Below are positions 17,928 through 28,308 of a DNA stretch of 64,000 nucleotides, piece by piece. The notes under the pieces were generated by a model. That model saw only the letters and a program-made list of their open reading frames with translations. It made no database searches and was not told the origin of the DNA. A program made the translations under genes and the position numbers. Every line of letters begins with the position of its first letter. Within the stretch, counting starts at the first letter, position 1. Location of the stretch: positions 248,001-312,000 of the forward strand of contig NZ_JAAGOW010000002.1 of the NCBI RefSeq assembly GCF_010499245.1, read 5' to 3'. This stretch comes from Variovorax sp. WS11 (GTDB taxonomy: Bacteria > Pseudomonadota > Gammaproteobacteria > Burkholderiales > Burkholderiaceae_C).

Positions 17928-18893
17928 ATGCCCGCCTTGCTCGCCCTGACCTGCCCCCAATGCTCGGCACCGCTGCCGCGGGCAGCGCGCTGGCGAACGG
18001 TGAACTGCGAATGGTGCGGCGCCACCGTCGTGCGCGGCGAGCAGACGGTGGAGCGCGAGCGCTTCCGCGCGGCGCTGCGGCGCGCACAGGCGCATGACGG
18101 CGCCGGGCGCCTGCTGCAATGGCGAGGCGCGCGCTATCGCGTGCTGGCCACCCTGGGCGCCGGCGAGCATGCCGAGGTGCTGCTGGCCGAGCGACTGGGC
18201 GCCCTGCCCGAACGCGTGACGCTGAAGCTGGCGCGCACGACCGCAGGCGCCGATGCGCTGGCGCGCGAGGCCGCGGCGCTCGCGGCCCTGCAAGCGCTTG
18301 CGGTCCCGGGTGCGGCCTACTTTACGCGGCGACTGCCGCAAGCCCTCGGCATCGGCTTGGCCGAGGGTTGGGCCGACGAAGCCCGTCAGGCGCTGGCGCT
18401 GCGCCACCCCACCGGCTTCTGGGGCAGCCTGCAGGCCGTGCGGGAGGCCAACGCCCGCGGCATCGATCCGCGCCACGCGGTCTGGATCTGGCGCCGCCTG
18501 CTGGACGTGCTGGCCTTCGTGCACGAGGCCGGCTGGACGCACGGCGCGCTGGCGCCCGAGCATGCGCTGGTGCACCCGCGCGACCATGGCGTGCTGATCG
18601 TCGGGTGGTCGCGCGCACGACAGCATGCGGGCACGGCCGCGGCCGCGCGCGACCTGATGCAGACGGCCTGGACGATCCGCGCGCTGCTGCACGGCCCCGC
18701 CGGCGATGCACCCGGACTCGGCACGCACACCCCGGCGCCGCTGGCCGCCGTGCTGCGCGAATGCAGCGAGGACGCACGCGCCTGCGAGCGCCTCGGCGCA
18801 CGCGGGATCGAGGCCGCCCTGTCGGCAGCGGCGCGCGAATCTTTCGGGGCGCCGCAGTTCGTCCATTTCGACCCGGCGCCGCCGGGCGCCTGA
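17928..18893 (+). CDS. Zinc-ribbon pseudokinase
   Basis: A 321-residue protein with an N-terminal zinc ribbon (Cys9-x2-Cys12 and Cys27-x2-Cys30) joined to a protein-kinase-like fold. The glycine-rich loop LGAGEHAEV (77-84), a lysine in VTLKLA (Lys100) and a helix-C glutamate (near 114) are present. The catalytic loop reads GWTHGALAPEHALVHP, so the HRD aspartate is missing, and the DFG-equivalent is VGW, again without aspartate. It probably binds nucleotide without normal phosphotransfer. It is first in a compact operon with a VWA protein (28 bp on) and a PurA-like enzyme. Ter-type stress operons also combine kinase-like and VWA proteins with zinc ribbons, but no known family name could be assigned. 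Confidence 0.7.
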   Translation: MPALLALTCPQCSAPLPRAARWRTVNCEWCGATVVRGEQTVERERFRAALRRAQAHDGAGRLLQWRGARYRVLATLGAGEHAEVLLAERLGALPERVTLKLARTTAGADALAREAAALAALQALAVPGAAYFTRRLPQALGIGLAEGWADEARQALALRHPTGFWGSLQAVREANARGIDPRHAVWIWRRLLDVLAFVHEAGWTHGALAPEHALVHPRDHGVLIVGWSRARQHAGTAAAARDLMQTAWTIRALLHGPAGDAPGLGTHTPAPLAAVLRECSEDARACERLGARGIEAALSAAARESFGAPQFVHFDPAPPGA

Positions 18894-18921
18894 ACCGCTT
18901 CACCAGGAGAACGAGGACAGC

Positions 18922-19899
18922 ATGGGCTACGGAAACTACTCGCATGCCGCGCACGCGGCGCTCGTGGCGGACCGCGCGACGCGCTCGGGCGCCGAGGTTT
19001 TCAGGCAGAGCGCGACGCACGCGCTGATGAACCCGCATGGCCTGCGGGTGCGCGAGTCGCGCGACAACGCCGACCATCCGAACTCGCTGGGCATCGCCTT
19101 CGCGCTCGACGTCACCGGCTCGATGGGCGACATCCCGCAGACGCTGGCGCGGCGCGAGCTGCCCACCTTCATGAAGCTGCTGACGGACTGCGGCGTGGCC
19201 GATCCGCAGCTGCTGTTCATGGCCATCGGTGATGCCACCTCCGACCAGGCGCCGCTGCAGGTGGGCCAGTACGAGAGCACCGCCGAGCTGATGGACCAGT
19301 GGCTCACCTGGAGTTTCCTGGAAGGCGGGGGCGGCGGCAGCGGCTCTGAAAGCTACGAGCTCGCCTTCTACGTGATCGCGCAGCACACCGACCTCGACTG
19401 CTGGGTCAAGCGCGGCAAGCGCGGCTACCTGTTCATGACCGGCGACGAGCTGCCCTACCCGGCCGTCTCCCGCCACCAGGTCGAGGCCCTGATCGGCGAG
19501 AAGCTGGACGAGGACATCCCGATCGAGGAGGCGATCGCCGCCGCGGCCGAGACCTGCCACCTGTTCTTCCTGATCCCAGACGCCCAGCGCCGGCGCAACT
19601 GCGAGCCGCGCTGGCGCGAACTGCTGGGCGATCACGTGATCTGCATGGATTCGCCCGACGATGCCTGCGCGGTGGCAGCCGGCATCGTGGCGCTGACCGA
19701 GAAGGCGGTGCCGGGCCTCGATGGCCTCGCGCAGGTGATGGGCGCGCACGGCATGCCGCGCGAGCGCGTCAACGCAGTCGCCCATGCGCTCGAAGGCTAT
19801 GCCGCGCTGCTCGACCCAAACGCGCCGCGGCGCGTACACACCGGCGCCAACGGCCCGGGCACGGCGCGCAGCTCGTGGTGGAAGCGGCTGTTCGGTTGA
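18922..19899 (+). CDS. VWA-domain protein with MIDAS-like motif
   Basis: A 325-residue cytoplasmic protein with a von Willebrand factor A fold. The metal-ion-dependent adhesion motif is DVTGS (Asp63, Thr65, Ser67), a DxTxS variant of DxSxS. A glycine-rich loop (EGGGGGSGSESYELA) and MAIGDATSD fit later VWA loops. A C-terminal basic-aromatic end SSWWKRLFG follows about 40 less conserved residues. No signal peptide is present. It lies between the pseudokinase (28 bp upstream) and the PurA-like gene (10 bp downstream). VWA proteins of this kind usually scaffold metal-dependent complexes. Confidence 0.85.
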   Translation: MGYGNYSHAAHAALVADRATRSGAEVFRQSATHALMNPHGLRVRESRDNADHPNSLGIAFALDVTGSMGDIPQTLARRELPTFMKLLTDCGVADPQLLFMAIGDATSDQAPLQVGQYESTAELMDQWLTWSFLEGGGGGSGSESYELAFYVIAQHTDLDCWVKRGKRGYLFMTGDELPYPAVSRHQVEALIGEKLDEDIPIEEAIAAAAETCHLFFLIPDAQRRRNCEPRWRELLGDHVICMDSPDDACAVAAGIVALTEKAVPGLDGLAQVMGAHGMPRERVNAVAHALEGYAALLDPNAPRRVHTGANGPGTARSSWWKRLFG

Positions 19900-19909
19900 T
19901 CCGCGCCGC

Positions 19910-21244
19910 GTGAACACGCGCTACGTCTCGCTGCTGGGCCTGGGCTTCGGCGACTGCGGCAAGGGCCTCTACACCGACTTCCTGGCCCGTGCATGGGGCG
20001 CGCACACGGTGGTGCGCTTCAACGGGGGCGCCCAGGCCGGCCACAACGTGGCGCTGGCGGACGGGCGGCACCACACCTTCTCGCAGTTCGGCGCCGGCAG
20101 CTTCAATGCCGGCGCCTGCACGTTGCTGGCGAGCCCGGTCGTCGTGCATCCGACCGCGCTCCTGGTCGAGCACGAGGCGCTGCGGCACAGCGGCGTGCCC
20201 GACGCCCTGGCGCGGCTGCGCATCGATGCGCGCTGCCGCGTCACCACGCCCTTCCACCAGGCGGCGGGCCGGTTGCGCGAATGGGCGCGCGGGGCCGCGG
20301 CGCACGGCAGCTGCGGCGTGGGGGTGGGCGAAACGGTGCGCCAGGCGCTGGCCATGCCGGACACCGCCCTGCGCTACGGCGACCTGGCGCGGCCCTCGCA
20401 CGCGCTGGAGAAGCTGGAGGCCGTCCGAGAGACGCTGCGGCGCGAGCTCGACGCGCTGCCGCTGCCGGCCACCGAGGCCGCGGCGCAGGAGCGGGGCATG
20501 CTGGAGGACCCTACGCTGGCGCGCCGCTGGCTGGCCGCGGTCGAGCCCTGTCTTCGCGAAGCACCGCCCGCCGGCCGCGACGCGATCGCCGCGCAGCTCG
20601 CGCGCCCGGGCACGGTGCTCTTCGAAGGCGCACAGGGAGTGCTGCTCGACGAATGGCAGGGCTTCCATCCGCACACCACTTGGAGCACGGTCTCCACCGC
20701 CGCCGTCGAGGCCGTGCTGGCCGATGCCGGCATCGCCGCGCCCGTGCGGCACCTGGGCGTGCTGCGCAGCTATCTCACGCGCCATGGCGCCGGACCGCTG
20801 CCGACGCAGGATGCCGCGCTCGACCGCCTGGCCGAGCCGCACAACGCCGACGCCGGCTGGCAGGGCCGCTTCCGCCGCGGCCAGCCGGATGCCGTGCTGT
20901 GGCGCTACGCCCTCGCGGCCGTGGGCCGGCTCGATGGGCTGGCAGTCAGCCATCTCGATGCGATCGGGCGCACCGGCGGCCTGCGCTGGTGCAGCGCCTA
21001 CCGGGTGGCCGGCGAGGCGCAGCCCTTGACGGCCTTGCGGCGCGGCGCGGCGCCGGATCTCATGCACCAGGAAGGCCTGACCCGGCTGCTGGCGTCCGCC
21101 GAGCCCCTGTACGACGCCCTCGCGGTCGCCGCGCCGGCGGCGTGGATCGAGCGCATCGAGGCCTTGAGCGGCTGCCCGGTGCGCTATGGCGCTTTCGGGC
21201 CCGAGGCCGAGGCCGTCCAGGCCTTTCGTCCGCTCGATTTCTGA
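19910..21244 (+). CDS. Divergent adenylosuccinate synthetase (PurA)-like enzyme
   Basis: A 444-residue GTPase-like ligase of the PurA superfamily, not housekeeping PurA. The P-loop reads GFGDCGKG with the catalytic Asp15 and Lys18, and His45 in GAQAGHN keeps the second catalytic residue. FEGAQGVLLD (238-247), YLTRHGAGPLPT with Arg291, and SHLDAIGR also align with PurA. The IMP-contact segment TTGRGIGP of PurA is replaced by SCGVGVGET, so the acceptor nucleotide is probably different. It starts with GTG, 10 bp after the VWA stop. Phage PurZ shows that this fold can make unusual purine nucleotides, but the reaction here is unknown. The downstream gene is convergent, two bases away. Confidence 0.8.
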   Translation: MNTRYVSLLGLGFGDCGKGLYTDFLARAWGAHTVVRFNGGAQAGHNVALADGRHHTFSQFGAGSFNAGACTLLASPVVVHPTALLVEHEALRHSGVPDALARLRIDARCRVTTPFHQAAGRLREWARGAAAHGSCGVGVGETVRQALAMPDTALRYGDLARPSHALEKLEAVRETLRRELDALPLPATEAAAQERGMLEDPTLARRWLAAVEPCLREAPPAGRDAIAAQLARPGTVLFEGAQGVLLDEWQGFHPHTTWSTVSTAAVEAVLADAGIAAPVRHLGVLRSYLTRHGAGPLPTQDAALDRLAEPHNADAGWQGRFRRGQPDAVLWRYALAAVGRLDGLAVSHLDAIGRTGGLRWCSAYRVAGEAQPLTALRRGAAPDLMHQEGLTRLLASAEPLYDALAVAAPAAWIERIEALSGCPVRYGAFGPEAEAVQAFRPLDF

Positions 21245-21246
21245 AT

Positions 21247-22563
21247 TCAGGCGGCCGCGTCGTGCGGGGCCGCGGCGATCGATCGGGCCGTCACCCGGTC
21301 GATGCGCTTGCCGTCGAGCGCCACGATCCGGAAGCGCCAGCCCTCGCAATCGATCTCTTCCTCCACCTCGGGCAGGTGGCCGGACACGAAGATCAGCAGC
21401 CCCGCCACCGTGTTGTAGCGCCCGCGCTCCTCGTCGGGCAGCTCGCGGATGCCCAGGCGCGCGCGCAGCTCGGCCACCGGCATCAGGCCGTCGAGCTCCC
21501 ACTCGCCGTCGGGCCGCTTGTGGGCCCAGGCGTCGGCCTGGGTTTCGGTCTGCAGCTCGCCGGTGATGGCCTCGAGCAGGTCGCCCGGCGTCATCAGGCC
21601 CTGCACCACGCCGTACTCGTCGACCACGAACACCATGCGCGCGGCGCGCGCGCGGAACTGCTCGAGCAGTTCCATGCCGGTCAGCGTCTCGGGCACGAAG
21701 ATCGCCGGCTGCGCCGCCTCCTCGATGGTGCCGGGATGCGCCAGGCCCAGCGCCAGCAGCCTTCCCACGCTGATGGTGCCCACCACGTCGTCCAGCGAGC
21801 CCCGGCACACTGCATACCAGGAATGGACCTCGTCGCGCACCGCTTCGGCCGACACCTTCTGCAGGGCCTGCGCGACCGTGCCGGAGGCTTCCAGCCACTC
21901 GATGTCGGCGCGCGGCACCATCAGCGAGCTCAGGCGCCGGTCGTCGAGGTGGAACACGTTGCGCACCATCTGGTGCTCGTGCATCTCGATCACGCCGGCG
22001 TCGACGCCCTCCTCCAGGCTGGCCGAGATCTCTTCCTCGGTCACCATGCGGCCTGCGTTCAGGTCGATGCGCAGCAGCTTCAGCGTCGCGGCCGTGGCAC
22101 CCGACAGCAGCAGCACGAAGGGCTTGGCGGCGGCGGCCAGCATGTGCATCGGGCGTGCAACGTGGCGTGCCACCGGCTCGGGATAGAGCTGGCCGATGCG
22201 CTTGGGCACCAGCTCGCCGAAGATGATGGTGAAGAAGGTGATGCAGCTCACCACCACGGCAGTAGAGACGAAGCTGGCCGTCCCCGGGCCCATGCCCGAG
22301 CGCTCCATCCAGGCGGCCAGCGGCCCGGCGAAGGCAGCCTCGCCGACGATGCCGCTGAGCATGCCGATCGAGGTGATGCCGATCTGCACCGTGGAAAGGA
22401 ACTGCGTGGGCGACTCCATCAGGTCCAGCGCGGCTGCGGCGCCGGCATCCCCCGTCTCGGCCAGCGCGGCCAGGCGCGCCCGGCGGCTGGTGGAGAGGGC
22501 CATTTCGGACATTGCGAACGCCGCGTTGAGCGTGGTCAGCAAGGCCAGCAGAAAAACATCCAT
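21247..22563 (-). CDS. CNNM/CorC-type transporter (hemolysin family protein)
   Basis: A 438-residue inner-membrane protein. An N-terminal CNNM/DUF21 membrane domain (FLLALLTTLNAAFAMSEMAL, shortened in motif SEMALSTSRRARL; then FFTIIFGELVPKRIG) is followed by a pair of CBS domains (VPRADIEWL to MTPGDLLEAI) and a C-terminal CorC/HlyC transporter-associated domain (VAGLLIFVSGHLP). Family members are linked to magnesium or cobalt efflux and resistance. The name hemolysin is historical. It faces ApaH divergently, with 24 bp between the starts. Confidence 0.93.
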   Translation of the reverse strand: MDVFLLALLTTLNAAFAMSEMALSTSRRARLAALAETGDAGAAAALDLMESPTQFLSTVQIGITSIGMLSGIVGEAAFAGPLAAWMERSGMGPGTASFVSTAVVVSCITFFTIIFGELVPKRIGQLYPEPVARHVARPMHMLAAAAKPFVLLLSGATAATLKLLRIDLNAGRMVTEEEISASLEEGVDAGVIEMHEHQMVRNVFHLDDRRLSSLMVPRADIEWLEASGTVAQALQKVSAEAVRDEVHSWYAVCRGSLDDVVGTISVGRLLALGLAHPGTIEEAAQPAIFVPETLTGMELLEQFRARAARMVFVVDEYGVVQGLMTPGDLLEAITGELQTETQADAWAHKRPDGEWELDGLMPVAELRARLGIRELPDEERGRYNTVAGLLIFVSGHLPEVEEEIDCEGWRFRIVALDGKRIDRVTARSIAAAPHDAAA

Positions 22564-22587
22564 GGAGGGGGGCGAGAATGAGGACCC

Positions 22588-23440
22588 ATGGCACTCTACC
22601 TGATCGGCGATGTGCAGGGCTGCGACGAAGCCCTGGCGCGCCTGCTCGACGACATCGCTTTCTCCCCCAGCCGCGACCAGCTCGTGCTGCTGGGCGACCT
22701 GGTCAACCGCGGACCCGATTCATTGGCCGTGCTGCGGCGCGTGCAGCGCCTCGACGGCGCCGCGCAGAGCGTGCTGGGCAACCACGACCTGCACCTGCTG
22801 GGCGTGGCCCAGGGCGCGCGCAAGAACGGCCGCAAGGACACGCTGGCCGAAGTGCTGGCCGCACCCGACCGCGAGGCCCTGCTCGACTGGCTGCGCCGGC
22901 AGCCGATGGCGCTGCACCGCCAGCTCGCCGACGGCGAACTGCTGATGCTGCATGCGGGCGTGCTGCCCCAGTGGAGCCTCGCGGACACGCTGGCACTGGC
23001 GGCCGAGCTCGAATCGGTGCTGCGCGGGCCCGCGCTGACCGAGTTCCTGCAGACCATGTACGGCAACGAGCCCGCGCAATGGAGCGATTCGCTCACGGGC
23101 AGCGCGCGGCTGCGCGTCATCGTGAACGCCCTGACCCGGCTGCGTTTCTGCAGCGCGGAGGGGGTGATGGAGTTCGAGACCAAGGACGGATCGGGCGCAG
23201 CGCCCGTGGGCTTCATGCCCTGGTTCGACGTGCCGGGGCGGCGCACGGCGGACGTCACCATCGCCTGCGGCCACTGGTCGACGCTGGGCTGGGTCTCGCG
23301 GCCCGACCTGATCTCTGCCGATACGGGCTGCGTCTGGGGCGGCTGCCTGAGCGCGGTGCGCATGGGCGCGACGAGCGCGGATCGCGAACTGATCCAGGTG
23401 CGCTGCGCGCAGGCGCAGAAGCCGGGCCGAACCGCCTCGC

Positions 23441-23448
<8 letters not shown>
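22588..23448 (+). CDS. apaH: Symmetrical bis(5'-nucleosyl)-tetraphosphatase
   Basis: Hydrolyses Ap4A to two ADP and so controls the level of this stress-linked dinucleotide. The 286-residue protein has the metallophosphatase signature IGDVQGC, then LGDLVNRGPDS, LGNHDLH and LLMLHAGVLP, and the family-typical CGHWSTLGW. The size is normal for ApaH. Its last eight bases overlap the convergent helicase gene. In many proteobacteria it is linked to ribosome-maturation genes; that link is absent here. Confidence 0.96.
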
Positions 23449-24907
<1,459 letters not shown>

Positions 24908-24969
24908 GAACCTTCTATTGTCGCACTGCGGCAAAAAACGGGGATGACAGTGCGGTGACTGGCCGTTTC

Positions 24970-24986
24970 GCTATGTTTTCAATAGC
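24970..24986. repeat. Small AT-rich inverted repeat
   Basis: GCTAT and ATAGC are separated by seven bases in the gap between the metallopeptidase stop (25005) and the helicase start (24907). On the minus strand it follows the metallopeptidase and could be a weak terminator or a small dispersed repeat. No long T-run follows, so the function is uncertain. Confidence 0.35.
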
Positions 24987-25004
24987 AACAGATCGGGGCC
25001 CGAA

Positions 25005-25883
25005 CTAGAGGCTGCGCGCGGCGAACGTGTCGCAGTCCTGGACCTTGCCGCTCTTGTAGCCGGCGCCGAACCAGCGCTGGCGCTGGGCGCTGGTGCCGTG
25101 GGTGAAGCTGTCGGGCACCACCGCCCGGCCGGCCGAGCGCTGCAGGGCGTCGTCGCCGATCTTCTGCGCGGCGTTCATGGCCGCTTCGATGTCGCCCGGG
25201 TCCAGCCACTTCTTCGACTCCTGCGAATGGTGCGCCCAGATGCCGGCGAAGCAGTCGGCCTGCAGCTCGACGCGCACGCTCAGCGCATTGTTCTGGGTCT
25301 GGCTCAGGCGCCCGCGCATCTGGTCGACCTTGCCGGTGATGCCCAGCTCGTCCTGCACGTGGTGGCCCACCTCGTGCGCGATCACGTAGGCCTGGGCGAA
25401 CTCGCCGGGCGCGCCGAGCTGGTTCTTGAGGGTGTCGTAGAAGCCCAGGTCGATGTAGACCTTCTTGTCGCCGGGGCAGTAAAAAGGCCCCATGGCCGAC
25501 TGGCCGGTGCCGCAGGCGGTGGGCGTGGCGCCGCGGAACAGCACCAGGCGGGCGGGCGTGTAGCTGCCGCCGTTCTGCCGGAAGACGTCGCTCCACACCA
25601 CCTCGGTGTTGCGCAGCACGGTCGAGACGAAGGCGTCTTGTCATTGGGTCGGCGGTTTCTGCGCCGGACCCTTCTGCTGCCGCACTGGCCGGCGGTTCGC
25701 CGCCGCTCATCATTCCCAGCAGCGTGAGCGGATTGATGCCGAAGATCCGACGATCCGCGATCACCGCCACCGCAATGGTGCTCAGTCGACGCTGTGCCCT
25801 CGCCGACGGCAGGCCGCCGAAGCCTCGCCCCTGGCGGTACGGTCCTCGACGTTGTCCGATTGTTCGTTGCCTTCCCATCTCAT
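25005..25883 (-). CDS. Neutral zinc metallopeptidase (YpfJ-like), frameshifted
   Basis: A membrane-anchored zinc-metallopeptidase family protein read in three frames. The N-terminus MRWEGNEQSDNVEDR starts at 25883. After a shift at about 25840-25870 the frame continues through RGFGGLP and the membrane segment FGINPLTLLGMMSGG. Another shift near 25635-25645 leads into AFVSTVLRNTEVVWSDVF and the catalytic part. The zinc motif HEVGHHVQ is intact, with ELQADCFAG as the likely third-ligand region and a conserved C-terminal CDTF. Joined, the protein would be about 290 residues, the usual size. Single-base sequencing errors are a likely explanation. Confidence 0.88.
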
Positions 25884-26038
25884 GACGCTCTCCTTGCCGC
25901 CCACCGACGGCTGCCGCTCCCGATGGTACGCGCTCGCTGCGGCGGCGCGTCCCGAAGCGCTCATCCTTCCGCGCGGGCGCCGCGCCCGGACGGCCCGTGC
26001 GGCGCGAGCGCTTGCAGGACAGCGCCGCGAAGTCGGTA

Positions 26039-26200
26039 GGTCCACTGAATCATTGAAATGGTCGGTGAGGGACGCCCGAGACGGGATGCGATGCAAGGCG
26101 CAAAGCGCAGCGATACCTCCGGTATCGCGAGCATTTGCAACGCCGCAGCGCGCCCGTATCGGGTGGACAGCACCGATCCGATTTCAGTGATTCAGTGGAC
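26039..26200. mobile_element. MITE-like palindromic element, copy 2
   Basis: Near-identical copy of the element at 17222-17382, in the same orientation, about 162 bp long and flanked by TA at 26037-26038 and 26201-26202. The hairpin tip is GCGATACC-TC-CGGTATCGC instead of the copy-1 tip, so it has local length variation. Its right edge abuts the dcd stop codon: CTA at 26200-26202 is the reverse complement of TAG. The 155 bp between the metallopeptidase start (25884) and this element (26038) hold no gene or recognisable signal. Confidence 0.85.
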
Positions 26201-26766
26201 TATGCCTTGGGCAGGGTCACGCCGCGCTGGCCCTGGTACTTTCCGCCGCGGTCCTTGTAGCTGGTCTCGCAGACCTCGTCGCTCTCGAAGAAGAGCACCT
26301 GGGCGCAGCCCTCGCCGGCGTAGATCTTGGCCGGCAGCGGGGTGGTGTTGCTGAACTCCAGCGTCACGTAGCCTTCCCATTCGGGCTCGAAGGGCGTGAC
26401 GTTGACGATGATGCCGCAGCGCGCGTAGGTGCTCTTGCCCAGGCAGATGGTCAGCACGTTGCGCGGGATGCGGAAGTACTCGACCGTGCGCGCCAGCGCG
26501 AAGCTGTTGGGCGGGATGATGCAGGAGTCGCCGTGGAAGTCGACGAAGCTCTTCTCGTCGAAGTTCTTGGGGTCGACCACCGTGCTGTGGATGTTGGTGA
26601 AGACCTTGAACTCGGGCGCGCAGCGGATGTCGTAGCCGTAGCTCGAGGTGCCGTAGCTGATGATGCGGTGGCCGTCCTGCTCGCGGATCTGGCCCGGCTC
26701 GAAGGGCTCGATCATGCCGTTCTTCTCGGCCATGCGCCGGATCCACTTGTCGCTCTTGATGCTCAT
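26200..26766 (-). CDS. dcd: dCTP deaminase
   Basis: Converts dCTP to dUTP in pyrimidine deoxynucleotide synthesis, acting as a trimer. The 188-residue length is typical. Recognisable parts are SDKWIRRMAE at the N-terminus, YGTSSYGYDIRC, PPNSFALARTVEYFRIP, the CLGKSTYARCGI substrate-binding block with the catalytic Glu in PEWEGYVTLEFSNTTPLPAKIYA, and the C-terminal KYQGQRGVTLPKA lid. The stop codon is formed with the TA at the edge of the palindromic element. Confidence 0.97.
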   Translation of the reverse strand: MSIKSDKWIRRMAEKNGMIEPFEPGQIREQDGHRIISYGTSSYGYDIRCAPEFKVFTNIHSTVVDPKNFDEKSFVDFHGDSCIIPPNSFALARTVEYFRIPRNVLTICLGKSTYARCGIIVNVTPFEPEWEGYVTLEFSNTTPLPAKIYAGEGCAQVLFFESDEVCETSYKDRGGKYQGQRGVTLPKA

Positions 26767-26823
26767 GTCAGGTCCTTCCTAGGGGCCGCTATTCTAGGCA
26801 GCGGCCTCCCCACTCGGCCGAGC

Positions 26824-28128
26824 TCAGGCTGCCAGCGCCTGGGAGATCACGGTGCGCTCGACCAGCCGGTCGTCGCCCAGCACGATCAGCGCGAACAGCA
26901 GCTCCTCCAGGCTGTCCGCCCGCGCCGTCTTGCGCGCGAGCATCGGCGTGGCCTTGGGGTCGAGCACCAGGAAGTCGGCCTCGCAGCCGGGCTGCAGGTT
27001 GCCGATGGTGCCCGCGAGCCCCAGCGCGCGCGCCGCGCCGCCGGTGTGGCGCCACCACAGTTGCGAGGGCGCGATGCTCAGGCCGGGCTTGGTCTGGCCC
27101 TCGCGGCCCACGTAGTAGGCGGCCAGCATGGTCGAGAAGGGGCTGAAGCTGGTGCCGCCGCCCACGTCGCTGGCCAGGCCGTAGGCGCAGCCGATGCGGT
27201 CGGCTCCCTCGAAGTCGAAGAAGCCGCTGCCCAGGAACAGGTTGCTGGTCGGGCTCACCGCGGCGGCGGTGCCGGTCTCGCGCATCAGGCGGCGGTCGTC
27301 GTCGTCGAAATGGATGCAGTGGGCATAGACGGCGCGCTCGCGCATCAGGCCGAAGCCGCGGTAGACGTCGAGGTAGGAACGGGCGCCGGGGAAGAGCTCG
27401 CGCGCCCACTTCACCTCGTCCTTGTTCTCGGCCACGTGCGAATGGATCCAGGTGTCCGGGTACTTCGCGGCCAGCTCGCCCGCGCCGCGCAGCTGCGCGT
27501 CGGTGCTGGTGGGCGCGAAGCGCGGGGTGATCGCGTAGCCCAGGCGGTCCACGTTGTGCCATTGGCGGATCAGCGACTCGGTGTCGATCAGGCTCTGCTC
27601 GGTCTGGTCGCGTACACCGTCGGGGGAATGGCGGTCCTGCAGCACCTTCCCCGTGATCATGCGCAGGCAGCGGCGCTGCGCCGCCTCGAAGAAGGCCTGC
27701 ACCGAGGCCGGATGCGAGGTCGCGAAGGTCAGGGAGGTGGTGACGCCGTTGCGCAGCAGCTCGTCGAAGAAGACCTCCGCCACCTCGGCCGCATGGGCCG
27801 GCTCGGCGAAGCGGCTCTCGGCCGGGAAGGTGTAGTTCTCGAGCCAGGGCAGCAGCCCTTCGGAGGGCGCGCCGATGATGTCGGTCTGCGGAAAGTGGAT
27901 ATGCATGTCCACGAAGCCCGGGGCGATGATGCGGCCCGGCCAGTGCGTGACCGCCACGCCCGGATGGCGCGCCGCGACGCTGCCGAAGGCGCCGGCGTCC
28001 ACGACCCGCTGCCGGCCGGCGGCATCCAGGCCGACGACCAGCAGGCCGTCCTCGTCGAAGACGGGCTGGCCGGCGGCATCGAATCGCAAAAGGGAGGCAC
28101 GGTAGGCTTGCATGGGCTGGGAGGGCAA
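26824..28128 (-). CDS. guaD: Guanine deaminase
   Basis: Hydrolyses guanine to xanthine and ammonia in purine breakdown. The 434-residue amidohydrolase shows the metal motif FVDMHIHFPQTDIIG, then HSHVAENKDEV, HCIHFDDDD and the aspartate in LASDVGGGTSFSPF. Family-typical APGFVD and CEADFLVLD flank the barrel as the small composite beta domain. It lies 57 bp from the dcd start on the same strand. A 180-bp gap separates it from the divergent glycosyltransferase; no clear operator was seen there. Confidence 0.95.
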   Translation of the reverse strand: MPSQPMQAYRASLLRFDAAGQPVFDEDGLLVVGLDAAGRQRVVDAGAFGSVAARHPGVAVTHWPGRIIAPGFVDMHIHFPQTDIIGAPSEGLLPWLENYTFPAESRFAEPAHAAEVAEVFFDELLRNGVTTSLTFATSHPASVQAFFEAAQRRCLRMITGKVLQDRHSPDGVRDQTEQSLIDTESLIRQWHNVDRLGYAITPRFAPTSTDAQLRGAGELAAKYPDTWIHSHVAENKDEVKWARELFPGARSYLDVYRGFGLMRERAVYAHCIHFDDDDRRLMRETGTAAAVSPTSNLFLGSGFFDFEGADRIGCAYGLASDVGGGTSFSPFSTMLAAYYVGREGQTKPGLSIAPSQLWWRHTGGAARALGLAGTIGNLQPGCEADFLVLDPKATPMLARKTARADSLEELLFALIVLGDDRLVERTVISQALAA

Positions 28129-28308
28129 GGCAGGGAAGCCGGTACGGAATGTGCGAGCGCATAGTGGAGGCAGGGGCTAAGGTATGACAGCCCCGCCGTC
28201 CGTCCTGCCCATCCCGGGGTGCCCCTGGCGCTAGAACATAATTCTTCCTTCAACCCCAACAGGAACATCGATGACTTCACGCGACGCAGACCGCCGCGCA
28301 CGTCCAGC

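Noticed and set aside
19769..22594. A 941-residue minus-strand frame spanning CorC and the PurA-like gene
   Set aside because: Shadow of real genes on both strands; the CorC protein is read in a different frame with clear domains.
26058..26354. Small open frame starting inside palindromic element copy 2, similar to one in copy 1
   Set aside because: The shared peptide only reflects the repeat sequence, has no family match, and runs on into the antisense of dcd.
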